From contig NZ_CP028369.1 of the NCBI RefSeq assembly GCF_003032475.1, positions 6,510,001 to 6,574,000 on the forward strand: a stretch of DNA of 64,000 bases. Direction: 5' to 3'. Below are positions 36,472 through 44,980 of this stretch, piece by piece. Within the stretch, counting starts at the first letter, position 1. Each line of letters starts with the position of its first letter. The translations under genes were made by a program, and so were the position numbers. Under the pieces are notes generated by a model. That model was given only the letters and a program-made list of their open reading frames with translations, ran no database searches and was not told the DNA's origin. Source of the stretch: Streptomyces sp. P3 (GTDB lineage Bacteria > Actinomycetota > Actinomycetes > Streptomycetales > Streptomycetaceae).

Positions 36472-37415
36472 GCCCGCCTCCCCTCGCGGCCGGCGACGAG
36501 GTCGTCGACGGAGACGGTGAGCCGGGCCGGATCGACCGGGGCGCGGTCCTCGACCCGCTCCCCGGCGCCCGGCCGGACCCGGCTGGTCATCCACGCGGCC
36601 AGGTGGCGAAAACACGCGCGCCGGTCCGCCGGGGACAGCGGCGCCCGCCGGATCGCCGAGGCGAAACCCCAGACGTACTCGGCGAGCAGCCGGGGCGTCG
36701 GATGCAGCAGGCCTGCCCGGCGCGGGTCCAGGTTGACGCACCGGGAGCGCTTGGAGGGGTTCGCCCGCTCGGCGCGGGTGGGATGGTCGCGGCGGAAGTA
36801 CAGCAGCTCCGGCACCTGGTGGAAGGGACCGTGCAGGGTGATCTCGGCGACGAACGTGCGGTCCGCGTGGTGGTAGCTGTCGTGCGGCTTCACCCGGCGC
36901 AGCATGTCGGCCCGCATCACCCCGTAGAAGTCGTCGCCGCCGGGCTCGAACAGCAGGCTGCGGAAGCGCTCCGGCGCGTGCGGCGAGTCGGTGGCGAGCC
37001 CGTACGCGTAGGGGACCTTCACCCGGCCGTCGCCGTCGATGACCGCCTGGCCGCTGTGCGCGAGGACCACGTCCGGCCGCTCGTCCAGCGCCTCCACGCA
37101 GCGCAGCAGCAGGTCCCGGGCGTACAGGTCGTCGTGCGAGGCCCACTTGAACAGCTCGCCGCGGCACTCGGTGAACACGTAGTTGTGGTTGGGCGCGGCG
37201 CCGATGTTGCGGGGCAGCCGGATGTACCGGATGCGCGAGTCCTCGGCGGCGTACCGGCGGCAGATGTCCTCGGTCCCGTCGGTCGAGGCGTTGTCGGAGA
37301 CGACCAGCTCGAAGTCCTCGTAGGTCTGTCCGAGCAGGGCGTCGAACGACTCGGCCAGGTACTCCTCGCCGTTGTACACGGGCAGGCCGACGCTCAGCCT
37401 GGGGTGGGCGGTCAT
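36468..37415 (-). CDS. Family 2 glycosyltransferase
   Basis: The 315-residue GT-A glycosyltransferase has the N-terminal LSVGLPVYNGEEYLAESFDA, the nucleotide-binding DNASTDGTEDICRRY, and a DxD-like metal motif in FKWASHDDLYARDLL. A C-terminal Arg-rich helical part follows without membrane segments. It probably transfers one sugar onto the lipid-linked repeat unit on the cytoplasmic side. The start at ATG 37415 overlaps the flippase stop as ATGA. Much longer upstream extensions of this frame are antisense or out-of-frame coding and were rejected. Confidence 0.9.
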   Translation of the reverse strand: MTAHPRLSVGLPVYNGEEYLAESFDALLGQTYEDFELVVSDNASTDGTEDICRRYAAEDSRIRYIRLPRNIGAAPNHNYVFTECRGELFKWASHDDLYARDLLLRCVEALDERPDVVLAHSGQAVIDGDGRVKVPYAYGLATDSPHAPERFRSLLFEPGGDDFYGVMRADMLRRVKPHDSYHHADRTFVAEITLHGPFHQVPELLYFRRDHPTRAERANPSKRSRCVNLDPRRAGLLHPTPRLLAEYVWGFASAIRRAPLSPADRRACFRHLAAWMTSRVRPGAGERVEDRAPVDPARLTVSVDDLVAGREGRRA

Positions 37416-38725
37416 GAGGTCCTCACTTCGCGGATGGTGTTCCGGTGGTGCTCGCGCGACGCGGCCCGCAGCTGCAGCCACCACACGGCCGAGCTGCCGA
37501 CGGTCGCGGCGGCGACGCCCCAGGCCGAGCCGACCGTGCCGGCCACGGCGGCCCCGCCGAGTCCGCCGCCGACGTAACAGGCGGAGGCGAACAGTTGACA
37601 GCGCAGGCTGCGCCGGGCCGCGGCGAGCGCGCGCAGTCCGGCCGCCGCGCCGGTGCCGAGGCCGGCGCCGGCGACGCCGAGGGTGGCCGGCACGATGAGC
37701 TGCGAGGCGGAGGGCCAGACGTCGCCGAGCACGAACTCGCCGGCCCGGTCCGGCATCAGCAGCAGCGCCGCGCCCCACAGCAGCGCGGCGGCGGCCTGCC
37801 CGCCTCCCAGCAGCAGGCAGAACCTGTTCAGCCGGTGCGGGGCTTGCCGCAGCACGCGTGCCGCCTCCGCGACGGTGACCAGCGACAGCCCCATCAGCAG
37901 CGCGAGGAACGGGCCGAGCAGCAGCTCCGCGCCCCGCACCGCGCCCACCGCGCCGACGCCGACGATCGCGCCGAGACCGTACGCCCGCAGCTGGCTCGCG
38001 CCGCTGAGGCTGACGTTCTCGACCAGGTACCGGTAGCCGAGGTCGCGCTGCTCGCGCAGCCACCCGCGCGTCCCGGTCGTCCGGGGCCGGATCCCGGACT
38101 GGAGACAGCCGTACCCCGCTGCCACCGCGGCGGACGCGCCCCAGGCGAGCACGAACGCGGCCACGCTGTCCACGCGGGCCGCCACCACCATCGCCGGGAC
38201 GAGCGCGACACCCCACACGAGGTCGTTGACGAACGCCTTGCGCCCGGTCCCGGCGGCGAAGAACGCGAACCGCCAGGCGTCCTGCAGCAGCAGCGCCGGC
38301 AGCACGACGCCGAGGCAGACGAACGCGGGCCCCACGCGGCCGCCGAGGCCGAGCCCGACCAGCAGACACACCGCGCCGAGGGCGGTGCCGACGCCGAGCG
38401 CGGCACCCGAGGAGCGGGCGGCCGCCGCGCGCCAGGACGCCTCCGGCACGCCGCTGAAGCGCACCACGAGCGGATCGGTGGCCAGCCCGCGGGCGACGTT
38501 CAGCACCACGCCGTAGGTCAGCCAGGCCAGACTGAACACGCCGAACGCGGTCAGCCCCAGCGAGCGGGCCACATAGATGCCCACCGCGAAGTTGGTCATG
38601 CTGGAGGCCGCCTGGTCGGCCAGTCCCCAGGACAACCGGCCGGCGACGGCCCGCCGGGCGGTCCGCCGGGCGTCCGTGGCCCCGTCCGCCGTCGTCTTCC
38701 CCTCCCCGGTGGTCATCGGCGTCAT
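37412..38725 (-). CDS. Wzx-like oligosaccharide flippase
   Basis: The 437-residue integral membrane protein of the MOP/polysaccharide-transporter fold has about 12 hydrophobic helices, starting with WGLADQAASSMTNFAVGIYV, the typical first helix of Wzx/MurJ-like flippases. It should move the lipid-linked repeat unit to the outer face. The start is ATG 38725, overlapping the upstream stop; ATG 38716 is an alternative. It lies between the peptidase-like and GT2 genes. No substrate-determining features can be read. Confidence 0.85.
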   Translation of the reverse strand: MTPMTTGEGKTTADGATDARRTARRAVAGRLSWGLADQAASSMTNFAVGIYVARSLGLTAFGVFSLAWLTYGVVLNVARGLATDPLVVRFSGVPEASWRAAAARSSGAALGVGTALGAVCLLVGLGLGGRVGPAFVCLGVVLPALLLQDAWRFAFFAAGTGRKAFVNDLVWGVALVPAMVVAARVDSVAAFVLAWGASAAVAAGYGCLQSGIRPRTTGTRGWLREQRDLGYRYLVENVSLSGASQLRAYGLGAIVGVGAVGAVRGAELLLGPFLALLMGLSLVTVAEAARVLRQAPHRLNRFCLLLGGGQAAAALLWGAALLLMPDRAGEFVLGDVWPSASQLIVPATLGVAGAGLGTGAAAGLRALAAARRSLRCQLFASACYVGGGLGGAAVAGTVGSAWGVAAATVGSSAVWWLQLRAASREHHRNTIREVRTS

Positions 38726-39996
38726 GCCTTGATCAGCTCGGCGTCGTGCAGGGCGCCGGCCGCCGCGGCGACGGTGTCGAACGGCAGCCCGGACCGCTCG
38801 GCGACGTCCAGCAGACTGTGCTCGCCGTCGGAGAGGCTGAGCACCCAGAGCATGGCCATCTGGGCCTCTTTCGCGTCGCTGCGGCCCCCCAGCGACTCGT
38901 ACAGCCCACGCCGTCCCAGCTGCGGTTCGCCATAGGGACTGAGGTTGACGTACCGCCGGTTGCGGTCGAGGACGGCGAACGCCTCGCGGCAGACGGCGAG
39001 GGTGTCCTCCATCGCCTCCGGCGAGACGAAGTCGGGGTTGTCCGCCGAGGTGTGGTACTCGGGGTAGCCCGCGTACGGGGTCCGGCTGAGCGAGCCCACG
39101 CCGAGATCGAACCCCGGCGAGCAGTACTGCCGCTCGTCGTAGCCGTACGGGGTGAACTCCTTGACGTCGTGCGGCCGTCCGGAGACGGCCAGCACATGGC
39201 GCAGCACCCGGTCGATCTCCGCGTCGCCGCGCCGGCTCTGCTTGTACGTCAGATGGCCCCGGTCGCCGGCGCAGGCCAGCACCAGCCCGTGCTTGACCCG
39301 TTCCACCCGTTCCGCGTTGCGCGCCAGCCAGGTGATCGCCCCGATGGTGCCGGGCGCGAAGATGAACCGGTAGGTGTAGTACGGGCCCTGCTCCGCCAGC
39401 GCCCGCGCGAGGAACACCGCCACCGCGACGCCGGCCAGGTTGTCGTTGGCCAGCGACGGGTGGCAGACGTGGCAGGAGACGATCACCTCGTCGGCGACCT
39501 GCCCGGGGACCACGTGCTCGGCGTAGGTGAGATGGCCGTCGGCGAGCGTCGAGTCGACGCGCACCTCGTACTCTCCGTCCGGCAGCGCGTCCAGGGTCTC
39601 CTGGGCCAGGCAGAACCCCCACTCCGGCTTGTAGTAGCTGGTGCGGTACGGCACCCAGGACGGGTGGTCCGGCAGGGTGTGCAGGTGTCCGCGCAGCTCG
39701 TCCAGCGACATGGTCGCCGACACCGGCACGCTGTAGCCGAGCACGTGCAGGCTGGACGCGGCGAAGTCGACGACCCGCTTCCCGGCGGCGTCGGCGATGT
39801 ACGCGTCCCGGATGTTCCACTCCTGCGGCACCGTCCAGTCGAGCACCCGGGTCCCCGTCGGCACCTCGTGCACCCGCAGCGGGACGTACTCGCCGACGAT
39901 GTCCAGGGTGGCGCGCACACCGTCGCCGGTGATGCTCCGGCACAGCGGGTACAGCCGCTCCACCAGAGCGTGCATCTCCTCGCCGGCCACGGTCAT
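38722..39996 (-). CDS. DUF2172/DUF4910 aminopeptidase-like protein with C-terminal winged helix
   Basis: The 424-residue protein has the DUF4910 layout. A DUF2172 insertion comes early (VPQEWNIRDAYIADAAGKRV), then an M28-like zinc site: SCHVCHPSLANDNLAGVAVA supplies His and Asp ligands, and AGYPEYHTSADNPDF a later His/Asp pair. The last ~70 residues form a winged-helix segment (LLDVAERSGLPFDTVAAAAG). Members occur in NDP-sugar and exopolysaccharide clusters, but their reaction is not established to my knowledge. In context it could release or transfer an aminoacyl group on an amino sugar. It is coupled by ATGA overlaps on both sides, to the epimerase and the flippase. Confidence 0.8.
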   Translation of the reverse strand: MTVAGEEMHALVERLYPLCRSITGDGVRATLDIVGEYVPLRVHEVPTGTRVLDWTVPQEWNIRDAYIADAAGKRVVDFAASSLHVLGYSVPVSATMSLDELRGHLHTLPDHPSWVPYRTSYYKPEWGFCLAQETLDALPDGEYEVRVDSTLADGHLTYAEHVVPGQVADEVIVSCHVCHPSLANDNLAGVAVAVFLARALAEQGPYYTYRFIFAPGTIGAITWLARNAERVERVKHGLVLACAGDRGHLTYKQSRRGDAEIDRVLRHVLAVSGRPHDVKEFTPYGYDERQYCSPGFDLGVGSLSRTPYAGYPEYHTSADNPDFVSPEAMEDTLAVCREAFAVLDRNRRYVNLSPYGEPQLGRRGLYESLGGRSDAKEAQMAMLWVLSLSDGEHSLLDVAERSGLPFDTVAAAAGALHDAELIKA

Positions 39997-41018
39997 CGGC
40001 GCCACCGCAGGGTGTCGTCGACGGCGCCGGCGTCGGACGCCGCGCGCAGTACCGCGAGCCGGGTGAAGCGCTGCTCGAAGGTCTCCCGGGTCAGTCCGTG
40101 CTCGCGGTAGGCGTCCGCGAGTTCGAGCGCGCCCCGCTTCACCGACCACTCGCAGTCGAAGCCGGGGATCGCCGTGCGGAACCGGGAGAAGTCCACCCGG
40201 TACGACCGCGGGTCGGCGCCGTTCTCCCCGGTGATGACCACTTTCGCGCCGGTCACCGCCTCGGCGACCTGCCCGGCGATCTCGGCGACCGTGACGTTGT
40301 TGGTCTCGCTGCCGATGTTGAACGCCCGGTCGTGCACCGCCTCGCGCGGCGCGACCAGCGCGGCCGCGAAGGCGCGGGCGATGTCGGCGGCGTGCACCAG
40401 CGGGCGCCAGGGCGTGCCGTCGGAGAGCACGAGCACCTCGCCGGACAGGAGCGCGTGACCCACCAGGTTGTTCAGCACGATGTCGGCGCGCAGCCGGGGC
40501 GAGTAGCCGAAGGCGGTGGCGTTGCGCATGTACACCGGGCTGAAGTCGCCGTCGGCGAGCGCGTGCAGGTCGTCCTCCACCCGCACCTTGGACTCCGCGT
40601 ACGGCGTCACCGGGCGCAGCGGGGCGTCCTCGGCGACCAGGTCGTCGCCGCCGGCGGCGCCGTACACCGAGCAGGTCGACGCGTACAGGAAGCGCCCCAC
40701 CCCGGCCTCGCGGGCCAGCCGGGCGAGCCGCACGGACGCGTGGTGGTTGATGTCGTAGGTGAGTTCCGGCGCCAGCGATCCCAGCGGGTCGTTGGACAGC
40801 GCGGCCAGGTGGATCACGGCGTCCACCCCGGCCACGTGCTCGGCCGTGACGTCGCGCAGGTCCACCCGGTGCCCCGGCGGGTCCGCGGGCGTCGGACCGA
40901 GGACGCAGTCGGCGAACAGGCCGGCGTCGAGACCGACCACCTCGTGCCCGGCGGCCGTGAGCACGGGGGCCATCACGGTTCCCAGATAGCCCTGGTGTCC
41001 GGTCAGCAGTACGCGCAT
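39993..41018 (-). CDS. NAD-dependent sugar epimerase/reductase (extended SDR)
   Basis: The 341-residue extended SDR has the nucleotide motif GHQGYLG at the N-terminus, the catalytic FLYASTCSVYG and PYAESK (YxxxK). A substrate domain follows with GTPWRPLVHAADIARAF and NIGSETNNVTVAEIA. The residues after the catalytic Thr (STC rather than TDE/TGE) argue against a 4,6-dehydratase and for an epimerase or keto-reductase of an NDP-sugar. The start is ATG 41018, three bases after the PIG-L stop. The end overlaps the DUF4910 gene. Confidence 0.86.
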   Translation of the reverse strand: MRVLLTGHQGYLGTVMAPVLTAAGHEVVGLDAGLFADCVLGPTPADPPGHRVDLRDVTAEHVAGVDAVIHLAALSNDPLGSLAPELTYDINHHASVRLARLAREAGVGRFLYASTCSVYGAAGGDDLVAEDAPLRPVTPYAESKVRVEDDLHALADGDFSPVYMRNATAFGYSPRLRADIVLNNLVGHALLSGEVLVLSDGTPWRPLVHAADIARAFAAALVAPREAVHDRAFNIGSETNNVTVAEIAGQVAEAVTGAKVVITGENGADPRSYRVDFSRFRTAIPGFDCEWSVKRGALELADAYREHGLTRETFEQRFTRLAVLRAASDAGAVDDTLRWRR

Positions 41019-41021
41019 GGT

Positions 41022-41669
41022 TCATTCCCCCAGGTCGAGAGTGAGTTTGGTGACGGCGAACGCCTCGGCGTAGCGCGCGTGGCATTCGATGCCGCGGATC
41101 CGGGCCAGCCCGAGGAAGGCCTCCCGGTCGTACCAGGGCCGGTGCCGCTGCGAGGGGTAGTGCTCCTGCAGCAGCCGCACCTTCTGTTCGGCGATCTCCG
41201 CGGACAGCGGCTGGTACCCGGACGGACGGCCGAGATCGCCGTCCCACTTGACGATCTCGTAGCCGAGCACGAGGTGGTCGCGGAACGCGGTGCGCACCAG
41301 TTTCGCCAGGCCGCGGTGATCCTGGTGCGCGTCGTCGGTGCGCGGGGCGAGGACGAGATCCGGTTCGGTCTGCCCGCGCAGCTCCTCCACCGCGTCCTTC
41401 GCCTCGCCCCAGTGCGACGGCAGCCGGCCGTCGGGCAGCTTGAGCACGGTCAGCCGCAGGTCGGCGCCCGGGCAGAAGGCCGCGAGCGCGGCCCGCTCCT
41501 CCTGCTCGCGCTCACCCCCGCCGCCGGAGAGCACCAGCGCGTCGACGCGGATGCCCGGCCGCGCGAGGCACAACGTCAGCAGGGTGCCGCCGGCGCCGAT
41601 GGCGATGTCGTCGCAGTGCGCGCCCACCGCGACGATCCGGTCCAGGCGCCCCGCGCCGAGCCGGATCAC
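41022..41669 (-). CDS. PIG-L family de-N-acetylase
   Basis: The 215-residue PIG-L/LmbE-type zinc deacetylase starts at GTG 41669 in a GTGA overlap. The metal motif reads AHCDDIAIGAGGT, with Cys19 in place of the usual Pro of AHPDDxxxG but with His18 and Asp21 kept. The third ligand is in DDAHQDHRGLA. These enzymes remove an N-acetyl (or other N-acyl) group from an amino sugar. Next to a DUF2172/DUF4910 protein and a GSAM-like aminotransferase it supports a free or re-acylated amino sugar in the polymer. It is the correct length, with nothing missing. Confidence 0.86.
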   Translation of the reverse strand: MIRLGAGRLDRIVAVGAHCDDIAIGAGGTLLTLCLARPGIRVDALVLSGGGGEREQEERAALAAFCPGADLRLTVLKLPDGRLPSHWGEAKDAVEELRGQTEPDLVLAPRTDDAHQDHRGLAKLVRTAFRDHLVLGYEIVKWDGDLGRPSGYQPLSAEIAEQKVRLLQEHYPSQRHRPWYDREAFLGLARIRGIECHARYAEAFAVTKLTLDLGE

Positions 41670-42475
41670 GCGGCCCCCGTCCCGGCGCCCGCCCGGGCAC
41701 CGTCCCGTTCCCACACGGCCCACGGGCGCTCGCCCCGGGCGTACGCCTCGTCGAGCGCGGCCCGCTCCTTCACCGTGTCGGTCGGCTTCCAGAAGCCGCG
41801 GTGCTGGTGCGCCACCAGCCGCCCGCGCTTGGCCAGTTGGGCGCATCCGTCGGCCACCAGGTCACCGCCCTCCGGGATGTGGTCGAAGACCTCCTGACGG
41901 AGCACGAAGTAGCCGCCGTTCTCCCACAGCGGCATGTCGCTCACCGCGGTGATGCCCCCCACCAGGCCGTCCTCGCCCAGATCCACGCAGTGGAACGAGG
42001 ACTGCGGCGGCACCACCATCATCGACGCACCGGCGTCGCGCCGGGCGAAGTTGTCGATCATCTCCGGCAGCGGGGCGTCGGTCAGCACGTCCGCGTAGTT
42101 GGCGAGGAACATCTCGTCGCCGTCCAGGTGGTGCCGCACCCGGCGCAGCCGCTCCCCGATCGGCGACTCGATGCCGGTCTGCGCGAACGTGATCGTCCAG
42201 TCCGAGATGTCGGTGGACAACAGCTCCGTCCGTCCGCCTCGCAGCACGAAGTCGTTGGACGTCGTCTCCTCGTAGTTGAGGAAGAAGTCCTTGATGTGGT
42301 GGGCCCCGTACCCGAGGCACAGGACGAACTCCGTGTGCCCGAAGTGCGCGTAGTAGCGCATGACGTGCCAGATCAGCGGTCGCGGCCCGACCATCGCCAT
42401 CGGCTTGGGCACGTCGTCCGCGGCGCCGCTGCGCATCCGCATCCCGTAACCGCCGCAGAACAGTACGACCTTCAT
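41666..42475 (-). CDS. Glucose-1-phosphate cytidylyltransferase-like nucleotidyltransferase
   Basis: The 269-residue NTP-transferase has the signature FCGGYGMRMRSGAADDVPKP, lysine of PKPM included, with GAHHIKDFFLNYEETTSNDF typical of the RfbF/DdhA cytidylyltransferase branch. It should make CDP-glucose from glucose-1-phosphate and CTP. The usual next enzyme, CDP-glucose 4,6-dehydratase, is not in the window. The neighbours (C-methyltransferase-like protein, epimerase, RmlC-like protein) would act on the keto-sugar. Start ATG 42475 overlaps the methyltransferase stop. The C-terminal ~10 residues are Ala/Gly-rich filler. Confidence 0.84.
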   Translation of the reverse strand: MKVVLFCGGYGMRMRSGAADDVPKPMAMVGPRPLIWHVMRYYAHFGHTEFVLCLGYGAHHIKDFFLNYEETTSNDFVLRGGRTELLSTDISDWTITFAQTGIESPIGERLRRVRHHLDGDEMFLANYADVLTDAPLPEMIDNFARRDAGASMMVVPPQSSFHCVDLGEDGLVGGITAVSDMPLWENGGYFVLRQEVFDHIPEGGDLVADGCAQLAKRGRLVAHQHRGFWKPTDTVKERAALDEAYARGERPWAVWERDGARAGAGTGAA

Positions 42476-43707
42476 GACGTGACCTCGACGATGCTCAGTT
42501 CCGGTATGGGAAAGACCAGCCGGCCGCCCCAGGCGTGCACGAACGACAACTGCTCGACCAGCTCGGCCCGCAGGTTCCACGGGAGGACCAGGACGTAGTC
42601 CGGCCGGTCGACGGCGATCTGCTCGGGCGCCAGGATCGGGATGCGGGTGCCCGGGGTGAACCTGCCGTGCTTGTAGGGGTTGCGGTCGACCGTGTAGGAC
42701 AGCAGGTCTGGCCGGATGCCGCAGTGGTTGAGCAGGGTGTTGCCCTTGCCGGGCGCGCCGTAGCCGACGACCGTCTCGCCGCGCTCGGCCGCATCGATGA
42801 GGAACCGCAGCAGGTCCCTGCGCACCTTGGCCACCCGGGCGGAGAACTCGGTGTACCCGGACAGCTCCTGCAGCCCCGCGGCCTTCTCCCGGTCCAGTAC
42901 CTCGGCCACCCGCCGGCTCGGCTCGCCGGCCACCTCGGCCGGCCGGGCCCACAGCCGGATGGAGCCGCCGTGCGTCGGCAGCAACTCGACGTCCACCAGC
43001 GCGAGTCCGCCGCTCGCCAGCGCCCGGATCGCGGAGGCGACCGTGTAGTACTGGAAGTGCTCGTGGTAGATCGTGTCGTACTGGTTCTCCTCGATCAGCG
43101 TCAGCAGGTGCTGCACCTCGATCGAGACCCAGCCGTCGTCGGCGACCAGGGCGCGCAGCCCCTGGGTGAAGCCGACCACGTCGGGGATGTGCGCGTACAC
43201 GTTGTTGGCCACGACCAGGTCCGCCGGGCCGTGCTCGGCGCGGACGGCCGAGCCGGTCTGCGGGCTCAGGAACTCCGTGAGCGTGGGCACGCCCGCGTCC
43301 CGTGCCGCGGCGCCGACGTTCACCGAGGGCTCGACGCCGAGGCAGCGGATCCCCCGGTCCACCACGTGCCTCAGCAGATACCCGTCGTTGCTCGCGACCT
43401 CGACCACGAAGGCGTCGGGGCGAAGGCCCACCCGCTCCACGGCGTCGGCGACGAACGTGCGCGCGTGCTCCACCCACGAGGTCGAGAACGAGGAGAAGTA
43501 CGCGTACTCCTTGAACGTCTCCTCCGGCGTGATCAGCGGCGGGATCTGCGCGAGCCAGCAGTCGGTGCAGACCCGCAGATGCAGCGGGTACGCCGGTTCC
43601 GGATCGTCCAGTCGGTCCGCGGCGAGAAAGCTCTCGCACGGCGGGGTCGCCCCCAGGTCGACGACGCTCGCCAGCGCCGCCGAGCCGCAGAGTCGGCATC
43701 GTGTCAT
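42472..43707 (-). CDS. SAM-dependent sugar C-methyltransferase
   Basis: The 411-residue protein resembles deoxysugar C-methyltransferases such as TylCIII/NovU. An N-terminal zinc-binding segment (CRLCGSAAL with a later CTDCWLAQ) precedes a SAM-binding core (FVVEVASNDGYLLRHVVDRG, GVEPSVNVG). The conserved IYHEHFQYYTV lies in the active region, and a C-terminal GYGAPGKGNTLLNHCGI Rossmann-like domain follows. Relatives methylate C3 or C5 of NDP-4-keto sugars, giving branched sugars. Start ATG 43707 overlaps the upstream GT stop. Downstream it is coupled to the cytidylyltransferase, suggesting a CDP-linked branched sugar. Confidence 0.88.
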   Translation of the reverse strand: MTRCRLCGSAALASVVDLGATPPCESFLAADRLDDPEPAYPLHLRVCTDCWLAQIPPLITPEETFKEYAYFSSFSTSWVEHARTFVADAVERVGLRPDAFVVEVASNDGYLLRHVVDRGIRCLGVEPSVNVGAAARDAGVPTLTEFLSPQTGSAVRAEHGPADLVVANNVYAHIPDVVGFTQGLRALVADDGWVSIEVQHLLTLIEENQYDTIYHEHFQYYTVASAIRALASGGLALVDVELLPTHGGSIRLWARPAEVAGEPSRRVAEVLDREKAAGLQELSGYTEFSARVAKVRRDLLRFLIDAAERGETVVGYGAPGKGNTLLNHCGIRPDLLSYTVDRNPYKHGRFTPGTRIPILAPEQIAVDRPDYVLVLPWNLRAELVEQLSFVHAWGGRLVFPIPELSIVEVTS

Positions 43708-44978
43708 CTACTGCCCCCATCCCGCTCGCGCGGGCGCCCCCGCCGCGAGCCAGTGCTGTTGTCCCCTACCGGCGGCGGGCTGTCCCCGCCGCCGGACCGC
43801 CCCGCGATCGCGGCGCGGTACCCCTCCACCAGGCGCTCCAGGCCGACGGCCGGGCTGAAGCCCTGCTCGTACCGTCGCCGGGCCGCCCGGCCCATCTCCT
43901 GGTTGCGGACCGGTCCGTCCGTGATCCGGCGCAGGCACGACGCGAGCGAAGCCGCCTCGCCCGGCCGGTGCAGCAGCCCGGTCACCCCCTCCTCGACGAG
44001 TTCGACGAAGGCGCCGTGCCCGGCGGCGACGACCGGGACCCCGGCCGCCATCGCCTCCACCACCACCAGGCCGAAGGCCTCCAGCCAGGTGGAGGGAACC
44101 ACCACGGCCACCGACCGGGCGATGGCCTCGCGGCACTGCGCCGAGTCGTACAGGCCGACGTAGCGCACGTCGTCGCGGCCCGCCGCCCAGGCGGCCACCT
44201 CCCGCTCCAGCGGCCCCGTGCCCGCGATCACGAGTGGGACGCCCACACCGCCGCCGGCGGCGAGCTCGTCCCAGGCGGCCATGAGCAGCCGCACGCCCTT
44301 GGCCTCCGCGAGCCGGCCCAGGTAGAGCAGATGCTCGCCTGCGCCCACGCGGCGGTCGTCCGGATCGGGCACGAAGTTGTGCTTCACCGCCAGCCGTTCG
44401 GCCGGCATGCCGGACCGCACCAGGACGTCGCGCTGCGCGGCGGAGATGCAGAAGAACCGCTCCACGCCGGACCACCACCGCCGCCGGTTGACCGACAGAC
44501 TGACCGCGAGCGGCACCGTCGCCAGCCGGGAGTTGCGGTAGCAGCCGTGCCGGACGGCGGGCAGCGGCGCGGTTCCGACGCACTCGGTGCACGGCCTGCC
44601 GTCCCGCTGCAGGGTGCCGGGCGGGCAGACCTGGGTGTAGTTGTGCAGCGTGGCGACGGCGGGCACACCGGCGTCGGCGCACGCCGCCAGCACCGCGGGC
44701 GACAGGAGCGGGAAGACGTTGTGGACGTGCACCACGTCCGGCCGCTCGGCGCGGAGCCTCGCGGCGAGTTCTCCGCGCACCGCGGGGTTCCACGGCACCA
44801 GCAGCGGTATCGCGGCCTTGCCCGGCAACGACCGGGCGGCGATGTCGTCGCTGCGCCGCTCGAACACCTCCACCCGGTGCCCGGCCCCGCGCAGCAGCGC
44901 CACCTCCTGGTCGACGACCTTGTTCTCCCCGCTCGGCTGCGCCGAGGCGTAGCGGTTGTGCACCACGACGACGTGCAT
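43704..44978 (-). CDS. Family 4 (GT-B) glycosyltransferase
   Basis: The 424-residue protein has an N-terminal acceptor domain starting VVVVHNRYASAQPSGENKVV, a short cysteine-containing insert (LHNYTQVCPPGTLQRDGRPC, then CVGTAPL), and the GT4 donor domain with LLYLGRLAEAKGV and the EX7E-like STWLEAFGLVVVEAMAAGVP. A strong GGAGGTGA ribosome-binding site lies ahead of ATG 44978. It probably adds a sugar to the lipid-linked unit. The C-terminal ~30 residues are basic and low-complexity. It sits between the polymerase-like gene and the methyltransferase. Confidence 0.9.
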   Translation of the reverse strand: MHVVVVHNRYASAQPSGENKVVDQEVALLRGAGHRVEVFERRSDDIAARSLPGKAAIPLLVPWNPAVRGELAARLRAERPDVVHVHNVFPLLSPAVLAACADAGVPAVATLHNYTQVCPPGTLQRDGRPCTECVGTAPLPAVRHGCYRNSRLATVPLAVSLSVNRRRWWSGVERFFCISAAQRDVLVRSGMPAERLAVKHNFVPDPDDRRVGAGEHLLYLGRLAEAKGVRLLMAAWDELAAGGGVGVPLVIAGTGPLEREVAAWAAGRDDVRYVGLYDSAQCREAIARSVAVVVPSTWLEAFGLVVVEAMAAGVPVVAAGHGAFVELVEEGVTGLLHRPGEAASLASCLRRITDGPVRNQEMGRAARRRYEQGFSPAVGLERLVEGYRAAIAGRSGGGDSPPPVGDNSTGSRRGRPRERDGGSR

Positions 44979-44980
44979 GC

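Noticed and set aside
36468..38369. Extension of the GT2 frame upstream to about 630 codons
   Set aside because: The conserved glycosyltransferase N-terminus begins at ATG 37415. The extra part overlaps the flippase gene out of frame and is Arg/Gly-rich noise.
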